Shown: positions 54,177 through 64,000 of the stretch, one piece after another
How the letters are laid out: each line of letters starts with the position of its first letter
Numbering within the stretch: position 1 is the first letter of the stretch
Assembly (NCBI RefSeq): GCF_023701745.1
Contig: NZ_JAJOZB010000001.1
Coordinates: 3,850,501 to 3,914,500 of the forward strand
Length of the DNA: 64,000 bases
DNA from: Streptomyces sp. RKAG293
GTDB taxonomy: Bacteria > Actinomycetota > Actinomycetes > Streptomycetales > Streptomycetaceae
Reading direction: 5' to 3'
Notes under the pieces: generated by a model
The model's database searches: none
What the model was told of the DNA's origin: nothing
Seen by the model: the letters and a program-made list of their open reading frames with translations, nothing else
Made by a program: the position numbers and the translations under genes

Positions 54177-54492
54177 GGCTGCTCCTGAACAAAAGTCTCG
54201 GCTGGAAGAGCGAGCGTATCGGCAGGGGCGGACGCACGGTCCGGCGATGCCACAACAATTCGGACCGGACCACACCCCGTCCGAACACCGCGCATCCCCG
54301 CCACCGCAGGCCGACCGCCGGCCGACCGTCTGGCCACTGTCACCAAGAGCGACGCATACTGCGATACGAGTGGTTGCGGTGACCGGAGAACGGCCGGCCG
54401 AACCACACCCCCGCGCCACTCACGTATCTTTTCGTGGCGGGCGTGCACCGGCCGAGGGTGCCGCGCGTCTTCCCGTGCGAAAGGAACGCAGC
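54177..54492. other. 316-bp divergent spacer between the kinase operon and the DUF2079 gene
   Basis: The spacer must hold two divergent promoters. I see no clear -35/-10 pair, operator palindrome or small gene. The stretch 54425-54435 (TATCTTTTCGT) is the only AT-rich patch near the plus-strand start. Confidence 0.4.
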
Positions 54493-55923
54493 ATGGACAT
54501 GGCTACCGCGGCCATCCCCGCCCAGCACGGGAGCAGCGCCGCCGCCGGCACCCGCGTGCAGCGCCTCTTCCGCCCCGAACTCGACCCGTACTGGCTGGCC
54601 GGCGCGCTCTTCGTCGCGTACGCCACCCTGTCGGTGTGCCGGTTCCGGCGGATGGCGACGATGTCCTGGGACCTCGGGATCTTCGAGCAGGCGATCAAGT
54701 CCTACGCGCACTTCCAGGCGCCGGTCGCCGATCTGAAGGGCCCCGGGACCAACATCCTCGGCGATCACTTCAGCCCCATCACCGCCCTCGTCGCCCCCTT
54801 CTACCGGGTCTTCCCCTCCCCGGTCACCCTCCTCGTGGTGCAGGCCGCCCTCTTCGCGCTCTCCGTCGTCCCGGTCACCCGGGTCGGTGCGCACTTCCTC
54901 GGCCGCGGCCGCGGGCTGGCCGTCGGTGTCGCCTACGGCCTGTCGTGGGGGGTGCAGCGGGCCGTCGAGTTCGACTTCCACGAGATCGCCTTCGCCATGC
55001 CGATGCTCGCCTTCTCCCTGGAGGCCGTGCTGCGCAAGCGGTGGAAGACCGCCATGTGGTGGGCGCTGCCGCTGATCCTCGTCAAGGAGGACATGGGGGC
55101 GACCGTCGCCGCCATCGGTGTCGTCGTGCTGTTGCGGACCCGGCGCGAGGATCCGCGGACCGCGTCGTACGCGATCTGGCTCATCGGCTTCGGTCTCGCC
55201 TTCGCCGCCATCGCCTTCGGCGTCCTCATCCCCGCCTTCAACAACAGCGGCGGCTACGACTACTGGAACAAGCTCGGCGGCAGCGGCGCGCCCGTCGCCG
55301 GCACCATTCCGCCGGACACCGCGCTGCGCACCCTGTTGTGGATCCTGCTGCCGACCAGCGGGCTGCTCGCGCTGCGCTCCCCGCTGCTGATCGCCGCCCT
55401 GCCCACCATCGGCTGGCGCTTCATCTCCCACGACGACCACTACTGGGGCCTGGACTGGCACTACAGCGCCGTGCTGATGCCCGTCGTCTTCCTCGCCCTC
55501 GTCGACGCCGTCAACGAGTCGCGCAACAGCCCGCGGGGCTGGCTGCGCTCCTACGCCTCGCAGTTGCCGGCCGCCGCGGCGGCCGCGGCCCTGGCGCTGA
55601 GCACCACCCTCCCGCTGGCGGATCTCACGCACACCGCCACGTACCATCCCGGCGCGCACGTCAAGGCCGTCGAGAAGCTGCTGCGGCAGATCCCGGACGG
55701 TGCGAGCGTCGAGGCCAACGTCGGACCGATCAGCAGGCTCGTCAACCGCTGCACCGTCTACTGGATCGGCGGGGCCAAGAACGTGGTGCCCGACTACATC
55801 GCGATCGACAACGGGGACGGCTGGGTCCCCGACCCGGTCGAGTACGCCCACCAGCTCCATCCGTCGGCGGCCTACACCGAGATCGCCAACAGCGAGGGCT
55901 ACGTCATCCTGCGTCGCGGGTAG
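54493..55923 (+). CDS. DUF2079 family polytopic membrane protein
   Basis: 476 residues from ATG 54493 (AAGGAACG upstream). About ten transmembrane segments; the family-typical N terminus SWDLGIFEQAIKSYAHFQAP, with an acidic residue after the first helix, and NILGDHFSPITALVAPFYRV, resembles GT-C glycosyltransferase folds (DUF2079/PMT-like). The C-terminal soluble part has HVKAVEKLLRQIPDGASVEA and RLVNRCTVYWIG. It may transfer sugars from a polyprenyl carrier, which fits the adjacent GT2 and GtrA genes on the other strand. Its 3' end overlaps gtrA by 20 bp tail to tail. Confidence 0.85.
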   Translation: MDMATAAIPAQHGSSAAAGTRVQRLFRPELDPYWLAGALFVAYATLSVCRFRRMATMSWDLGIFEQAIKSYAHFQAPVADLKGPGTNILGDHFSPITALVAPFYRVFPSPVTLLVVQAALFALSVVPVTRVGAHFLGRGRGLAVGVAYGLSWGVQRAVEFDFHEIAFAMPMLAFSLEAVLRKRWKTAMWWALPLILVKEDMGATVAAIGVVVLLRTRREDPRTASYAIWLIGFGLAFAAIAFGVLIPAFNNSGGYDYWNKLGGSGAPVAGTIPPDTALRTLLWILLPTSGLLALRSPLLIAALPTIGWRFISHDDHYWGLDWHYSAVLMPVVFLALVDAVNESRNSPRGWLRSYASQLPAAAAAAALALSTTLPLADLTHTATYHPGAHVKAVEKLLRQIPDGASVEANVGPISRLVNRCTVYWIGGAKNVVPDYIAIDNGDGWVPDPVEYAHQLHPSAAYTEIANSEGYVILRRG

Positions 55924-56332
55924 CCGGGGTGAGGGCCGGCTCCTGGACGGGGGCCGGCTGCTCGCGGGTCAGCAGGATCCGCCGGGAGAGCAGGAACGTC
56001 ACGGGGATCGCGGCGGCCGCCGCGATCAGCGGGGCGGGCTTCTCCCCCACCCCGCACCACTCCACCAGGACGTACATGCCGACCGAGGTGACGGTGAAGT
56101 TCGTCAGGTTGGTCAGCGGGAAGAACAGGAACTTCCGCCACGTCGGGCGGGTCCGGTAGGTGAAGTACGTGTTGAGGAAGAACGAGCCGATCATGCTCAG
56201 CACGAACGCCACGACATACGCCGGGTAGTAGGGCATCCAGCGGTGCAGGAGCAGATAGCAGCCGTAGAAGGTGCCGGTGTTCACCACACCCACCAGGCCG
56301 AAGCGCACCACCTGGAGGAGACGTACGGGCAT
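55904..56332 (-). CDS. GtrA-family membrane protein
   Basis: 142 residues from ATG 56332, overlapping the upstream GT2 stop (ATGA). Four transmembrane helices with the family start LLQVVRFGLVGVVNTGTFYG and the middle YVVAFVLSMIGSFFLNTYFT and RTRPTWRKFLFFPLTNLTNF. GtrA proteins are thought to flip polyprenyl-linked sugars made by partner GT2 enzymes across the membrane. Coupling with the GT2 gene supports this here. Confidence 0.88.
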   Translation of the reverse strand: MPVRLLQVVRFGLVGVVNTGTFYGCYLLLHRWMPYYPAYVVAFVLSMIGSFFLNTYFTYRTRPTWRKFLFFPLTNLTNFTVTSVGMYVLVEWCGVGEKPAPLIAAAAAIPVTFLLSRRILLTREQPAPVQEPALTPATRDAG

Positions 56333-57345
56333 CAGCGCCGGCCCTCCGAAGCGGGCGCCGGCCGCTCCGTCAGCAGAGCCGCACCGGTGGCGGGTGCGCT
56401 GTCCGGGCCACCGAAGGTGGAGGGCGGCACGTTGGTCTCCTTCACGAGGAAGTGCGGCCGCCGCTTGGACTCGTAGTAGATACGGCCGATGTACTCGCCC
56501 ATCAGCCCCAGCATCATCATCTGCAGCCCGCCGAGCCCGACGATGGCGACGATCAGTGTCACATAGCCGGGCGCGGTCACCCCGCCGACCACCGCGGCCA
56601 CCGTGACCCAGGCGGCGTACAGCCCGGCCAGGCCCGCCAGCGCGAGGCCGAGGTGGATGCCCATCCGCAGCGGACGGTTGTTGAAGGAGATCAGGCCGTC
56701 GATCCCGTAGTTGAGCAACGCCCCGAACCGCCACTTGGTCTCGCCCGCGGCGCGGGCGGCGTTGCGGTAGTCGAAGGTGACGGTGTCGAAGCCGATCCAG
56801 GAGAACAGCCCCTTGGAGAAGCGGTTGTACTCCGGCATCGACAGCAGCGCGTCGACGGCGCGGCGGGAGAGCAGCCGGAAGTCGCCGACCCCGTCGGTCA
56901 GTTCGACGTCGACCCACTTGTTGACCATCCGGTAGTACAGCCGGCTCACCGTGCTGCGGACGAACTTGTCGCCCTCCCTGGTGCGGCGCGCTATCACCTG
57001 GTCGTGGCCGCGGCTGAACAGCTCCAGCATCCGCACGATCAGCTCCGGCGGGTGCTGCAGGTCGGCGTCCATCAGCACGACGGCGTCGCCGGTGGCCTCA
57101 CGGAGCCCCGCGAGCATGCCGGCCTCCTTGCCGAAGTTCCGGCTGAACGAGACGTACCGGGTGCTGCCCACATGCTTCTCGGCCAGGCCCCGCAGGCGTT
57201 CCAGCGTTGCGTCCGAGCTGCCGTCGTCCACGTAGCAGAGCTCGTATTCGACGGGGAGGAGGTCGAGAGTCTCCCGGATCTTCGCGTCGAAAAGCTCTAC
57301 ACCGGATTCCTCGTTGTAACAGGGAACGACAACGGACAGGCGCAT
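56332..57345 (-). CDS. Polyprenyl-phosphate glycosyltransferase, GT2 family (GtrB/DPM1-like)
   Basis: 337 residues from ATG 57345 (GGAAAGTGAATCC upstream). GT-A domain: MRLSVVVPCYNEESGVELFD, ELCYVDDGSSDATLERLRGL, VLMDADLQHPPELIVRMLEL (the metal-binding DxD-like D-A-D), and TDGVGDFRLLSRRAVDALLS. Two helices at the C terminus (LGLALAGLAGLYAAWVTVAA and VTLIVAIVGLGGLQMMMLGL) anchor it. It should load a sugar onto undecaprenyl phosphate. Coupled to gtrA; with the convergent DUF2079 gene it suggests a surface glycosylation module. Confidence 0.9.
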   Translation of the reverse strand: MRLSVVVPCYNEESGVELFDAKIRETLDLLPVEYELCYVDDGSSDATLERLRGLAEKHVGSTRYVSFSRNFGKEAGMLAGLREATGDAVVLMDADLQHPPELIVRMLELFSRGHDQVIARRTREGDKFVRSTVSRLYYRMVNKWVDVELTDGVGDFRLLSRRAVDALLSMPEYNRFSKGLFSWIGFDTVTFDYRNAARAAGETKWRFGALLNYGIDGLISFNNRPLRMGIHLGLALAGLAGLYAAWVTVAAVVGGVTAPGYVTLIVAIVGLGGLQMMMLGLMGEYIGRIYYESKRRPHFLVKETNVPPSTFGGPDSAPATGAALLTERPAPASEGRR

Positions 57346-57509
57346 GGATTCACTTTCCGTGGGATACACGGAAATGCTGCCCGCGATACACGACCCCCGC
57401 GCGGCCGCCGCGCAAGGGCCACATGACGGCGATCTGAACGCCACATGACTCACGGCGCGGCGGCGCCGGTTGTGTGTCGGTGACCCCTCGGATACCCGTC
57501 GGTCAGGTC

Positions 57510-61070
<3,561 letters not shown>

Positions 61071-61194
61071 GAAGGGGTTTCCGTCCCAGGGCTGGACAAC
61101 GCGAACGACCCGACACGTCAAACGGGCCGGGGTTCATCAAGCGTACGACTCCCCACTGACACTCGCCGCCCGCTCATCACGAACGACGACAAAC

Positions 61195-61234
61195 GGCGGC
61201 CCCGGAACGCGGGGGGTTGCGTTCCGGGGCCGCC
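61195..61234 (-). terminator. 16-bp perfect terminator stem after the FtsX permease
   Basis: GGCGGCCCCGGAACGC (61195-61210) pairs with GCGTTCCGGGGCCGCC (61219-61234), 8-nt loop. A second small palindrome (TAGGCAGT/ACTGCCTA) at 61238-61260 covers the stop codon. Confidence 0.8.
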
Positions 61235-61256
61235 TGGTAGGCAGTGGGGAGACTGC

Positions 61257-63821
61257 CTAGTCGGTGGCGATGGCGTTGAGCACGTTCATCCGGCCCGCCC
61301 GGAAGGCGGGGACCAGCGCGGCCACGAGACCGACGAAGGCCGATCCGATGAAGACGAAGATGATCGTCCCCCACGGGATCTCCAGGACGCCGAGTCCCAC
61401 CGAGGCCAGCAGCTGCTGGGCCGAGATGCCCCAGCCCATGCCCAGGCCGAGGCCGACGAGGGCGCCGAAGAGGGCGATGACCACGGACTCCAGCCGGACC
61501 ATCCGGCGCAGCTGGCGCCGGGACATTCCGATGGCGCGCATCAGGCCGATCTCACGGGTCCGCTCGACGACCGACAGGGCCAGCGTGTTCACGACACCGA
61601 GGATGGCGACGATGATCGCGAGGCCGAGCAGCCCGTAGATCATGTAGAGCAGCTGGTTGACCTGGCTCTTGATGAGCTCCTTGAAGTCGGACTGATCCCG
61701 GACCTTGAGCTGCGGGTAGTCCTTGACCGCTTCCTTGAGGGACGCGGCCGCCTCCTTCGCCTGGCCGTCGGTGGCCTTGGCGAACATGATCTCGTTGAGC
61801 GGGAACTTGCCGGCCGGCAGGTACTGCTTCGCCGTGGCGATGTTCATGTACATCGCGCCGTGGTCGATGGTCGTGTCGTCGGACGTGATGACGTTGACCT
61901 TGAGCTTCGCGGTCTCACCGCCGATGAAGGCGACCGTCAGCTCGCTGCCGACCTTGATGCCGTGGTCCTTGGCGTAGCCCTCGCCGACCGACATCGCGTT
62001 GTCGTTGTAGGCGTCGCCGAGCTTGCCCTGGACGGTCTCGACCCGCAGGTCGTCCGCGTAGCTGGGGCTGGCCGCCGTCAGCTCCTTGGTGGAGGACTGG
62101 CCGTCGGGGGTGGTCACCTTGGCGTTGACACCGGCGTAGTCGGTGACGTGCGCCAGGTGGCCGGCCGAGTGGATGGCCTTGGCGAGCGCGGGACTGATCG
62201 GCTGCTGGTTGTCGGTCTGCAGGATGAAGTCCGCGCCGACCGACTTGTCGAGCTGGTCGGTGGCCGAGGCCACCATCGAGGAGCCGACCACGGACAGCCC
62301 GGCGACCAGGGCGAGCCCGATCATCAGGGCCGAGGCGGTGGCACCCGTACGGCGCGGGTTGCGCAGCGCGTTGCGCTCCGCGAGCCGGCCGACCGGGCCG
62401 AAGAACCGGAGTGTTCCGGCGCTGAGGGCGCGGACGATGACCCCGGCGAGCAGCGGGCCGACGATGACGAAGCCGATCAGGGTGAGCAGCACGCCGAGGC
62501 CCAGGAACGAGGAGCCTTCGGACGCCTTGGCGGCCTGTCCTGCCGCGACCAGGGCGGCGGCGCCGGCGAGGGTCAGCACGACGCCGATGGAGGCGCGGAT
62601 CTTGCCGGCCTTGCCGTCGGCGGGGGTGCCCGCGTCCCGCATGGCGGCCATCGGGGAGATCTTGCCGGCCCGCCAGGCCGGCAGCAGGGCGGCCAGCATG
62701 GTGACGATGACGCCGATCGACAGCCCGATGATCGGGGTGGCCACCTTGATCGTCAGCTCGGAGGTGTTGAGGTGCATGCCGAGCTTGCCCATGAGCTTCA
62801 TGAGCAGGACGGCGAGACCGATGCCACCGCCGATGCCGAGGACCGAGCCGACCACGCCGAGCAGCAGTGCCTCGAAGAGCACGGACTGGTTGACCTGCTT
62901 GCGGCTGGAGCCGATGGCCCGCATCAGGCCGATCTCGCGGGTGCGCTGGGCGACCAGCATCGAGAAGGTGTTGACGATGAGGAAGATGCCGACGAGCACG
63001 GAGACGAAGGCGAAGCCGAGCATCGCGTACTTCATCGGGTTCAGGAACGAACCGATGTCGTTCTTGGCCTCGGCCTTGGACTCGGCGGCGGTCTGGATCT
63101 TGTAGCCGGTACCGACGGCGGTGGTGACGTCCTTCTTCAGCTGCTCGTCGGTCACGCCGGTCTTGGCGGTGAGGCCGAAGCCGCTGTAGGAGTCGGTGTC
63201 GCCGAGCAGTTTGGACTGCGCGGTGGCGGTGTCGAGGTAGACGATCGCCGCACCGGGGTTGGTGGTCTTGAAGGTGGCGATGCCGACGATCCGGGTGGTG
63301 AAGTCACCGGGAGCGGCGATGACACGGAGCGTGTCGCCGATCTTCAGGTCCTTCTTGTCGGCGGTGTCGGCGTCGATCATCGCCTCGGTCGGGCCGCGCG
63401 GCAGGTGGCCGGAGGTGACCTCGACCGACTTCTTCTCGCCGTCGTCCCAGTTGGTGGCAAGGGTGGGAGCACCGGAGGTCGGGCCGATGTTCTCGTTCTT
63501 GCTGTTGGCGACGGTGATCTTCTCGCTGGTGACCTGGAGGTCGACCTTCTGCACCCCGGGGGTCTGCTGCAGCTTCGCCAGCAGCGCGGCCGGAACGGTC
63601 TCCGGCTTGCCGGTCTCCTGGGCGTCGTCGACCTTCTTGGCGCTGACCGAGACGTCCGACGCCGTGGAGGCGAAGAGCTTGTCGAAGGTCGCGGTCATGG
63701 TGTCGGTGAAGACGAGCGTGCCGCAGACGAACGCCACCGAAAGGAGCACGGCGACGGCGCTGAGCACCATCCGGCCCTTGTGCGCGACAAAGTTGCGCAT
63801 CGATGTCTTGAAGACGGTCAC
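61257..63821 (-). CDS. ABC transporter permease, FtsX/MacB type
   Basis: 854 residues from GTG 63821, overlapping the ATPase stop by GTGA. Same layout as the 31259-33805 product: N-terminal helix (MVLSAVAVLLSVAFVCGTLV), large extracellular domain, FtsX unit with VAQRTREIGLMRAIGSSRKQ, central helices, second extracellular domain and final FtsX unit (ERTREIGLMRAIGMSRRQLR). The two permeases are clear paralogues. With the truncated ATPase upstream it forms a second complete MacB/FtsX-type system. Substrate unknown. Confidence 0.9.
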   Translation of the reverse strand: MTVFKTSMRNFVAHKGRMVLSAVAVLLSVAFVCGTLVFTDTMTATFDKLFASTASDVSVSAKKVDDAQETGKPETVPAALLAKLQQTPGVQKVDLQVTSEKITVANSKNENIGPTSGAPTLATNWDDGEKKSVEVTSGHLPRGPTEAMIDADTADKKDLKIGDTLRVIAAPGDFTTRIVGIATFKTTNPGAAIVYLDTATAQSKLLGDTDSYSGFGLTAKTGVTDEQLKKDVTTAVGTGYKIQTAAESKAEAKNDIGSFLNPMKYAMLGFAFVSVLVGIFLIVNTFSMLVAQRTREIGLMRAIGSSRKQVNQSVLFEALLLGVVGSVLGIGGGIGLAVLLMKLMGKLGMHLNTSELTIKVATPIIGLSIGVIVTMLAALLPAWRAGKISPMAAMRDAGTPADGKAGKIRASIGVVLTLAGAAALVAAGQAAKASEGSSFLGLGVLLTLIGFVIVGPLLAGVIVRALSAGTLRFFGPVGRLAERNALRNPRRTGATASALMIGLALVAGLSVVGSSMVASATDQLDKSVGADFILQTDNQQPISPALAKAIHSAGHLAHVTDYAGVNAKVTTPDGQSSTKELTAASPSYADDLRVETVQGKLGDAYNDNAMSVGEGYAKDHGIKVGSELTVAFIGGETAKLKVNVITSDDTTIDHGAMYMNIATAKQYLPAGKFPLNEIMFAKATDGQAKEAAASLKEAVKDYPQLKVRDQSDFKELIKSQVNQLLYMIYGLLGLAIIVAILGVVNTLALSVVERTREIGLMRAIGMSRRQLRRMVRLESVVIALFGALVGLGLGMGWGISAQQLLASVGLGVLEIPWGTIIFVFIGSAFVGLVAALVPAFRAGRMNVLNAIATD

Positions 63822-64000
63822 GACACCCTCCCACGGGCGTCGAAGGACTTCATGCGCTCGAGAACGGAGTCGGCCGTCGGGTTCGCCATGTCGTCGACGA
63901 TGCGGCCGTCGGCCAGGTAGATGACGCGGTCCGCGTAGGAGGCGGCGACCGGGTCGTGGGTCACGATGACGATCGTCTGGCCGAGCTCGTCGACCGAGCG
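63818..64000 (-). CDS. ABC transporter ATP-binding protein, C-terminal part
   Basis: The last 60 residues of an ATPase cut by the window end. Visible: RSVDELGQTIVIVTHDPVAA with the H-loop His, and a tail ADSVLERMKSFDARGRVS. This ending is nearly the same as that of the 30306-31076 ATPase (VTHDPVAASYADRV, VLERMKRFDAKGR). The stop overlaps the permease start by GTGA, so the two are one operon. Confidence 0.9.
   Translation of the reverse strand, partial: RSVDELGQTIVIVTHDPVAASYADRVIYLADGRIVDDMANPTADSVLERMKSFDARGRVS

Overview
The window is a high-GC actinobacterial chromosome segment, almost certainly Streptomyces. Evidence is the codon usage, GTG starts with GTGA/ATGA stop-start coupling, a bldA-type tRNA-Leu(UAA), two Rpf-like secreted muralytic proteins with LysM domains, one of them behind a ydaO-type (c-di-AMP) leader, and a gene order (sigma factor module, hut genes, CBS, thiolase, bldA, ndh, ppx, DUF501, divIC, eno, rpf, P450, nfi, mazG, mfd) that I remember as close to the S. 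coelicolor SCO306x-SCO311x region. No rRNA, CRISPR array, insertion sequence or phage gene was seen.

Layout. 1-2.1 kb: 3' end of a POT peptide transporter, a degenerate stretch, then a frameshifted cupin/JmjC-like gene coupled to a small four-cysteine protein. 2.1-8.1 kb: a minus-strand cell-surface locus of five exported proteins, two with sortase-type C termini (LAQTG, LPQTG), one WxL-like protein and one DUF916/WxL-partner-like protein; a 17-bp near-palindrome occurs upstream of three transcription units. 8.2-10.3 kb: anti-sigma, anti-anti-sigma and SigB/F-family sigma genes. 10.4-15.9 kb: histidine utilisation operon hutU - M20 amidohydrolase (frameshifted) - hutF - hutI. 15.9-28.7 kb: a fold-III PLP enzyme, RpiR/SIS regulator, acyl-CoA synthetase, membrane proteins, lipoprotein, CBS, SGNH hydrolase, thiolase followed by a 101-bp tandem triplication, and small proteins. 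28.7-30.3 kb: Bax-inhibitor-like membrane protein and bldA. 30.3-37.1 kb: MacB/FtsX-type ABC pair, CFA-family methyltransferase, type II NADH dehydrogenase with a Rex-like operator.

37.1-41.0 kb is an accessory block between ndh and ppx: an XRE regulator, divergent small proteins (one interrupted by TGA), and a 42-residue Asp-Gly-rich peptide translationally coupled to a protein-L-isoaspartate-methyltransferase-like enzyme. This is the best candidate for an unusual system: it looks like a stand-alone aspartimide/isoaspartate RiPP locus (imiditide/pamtide-like). Its regulator and its methyltransferase each carry a TTA codon, so they should depend on the bldA tRNA encoded about 8 kb away. An imperfect copy of the ppx 3' end lies at the other edge of the block.

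41.0-64 kb is core: ppx, DUF501, divIC, eno, two rpf-like genes, P450, endonuclease V, MazG, SurA-like lipoprotein, secreted HNH nuclease, Ser/Thr kinase with a membrane partner, DUF2079 membrane protein, GtrA and GT2 glycosyltransferase, mfd, and a second MacB/FtsX-type ABC pair cut by the window end.
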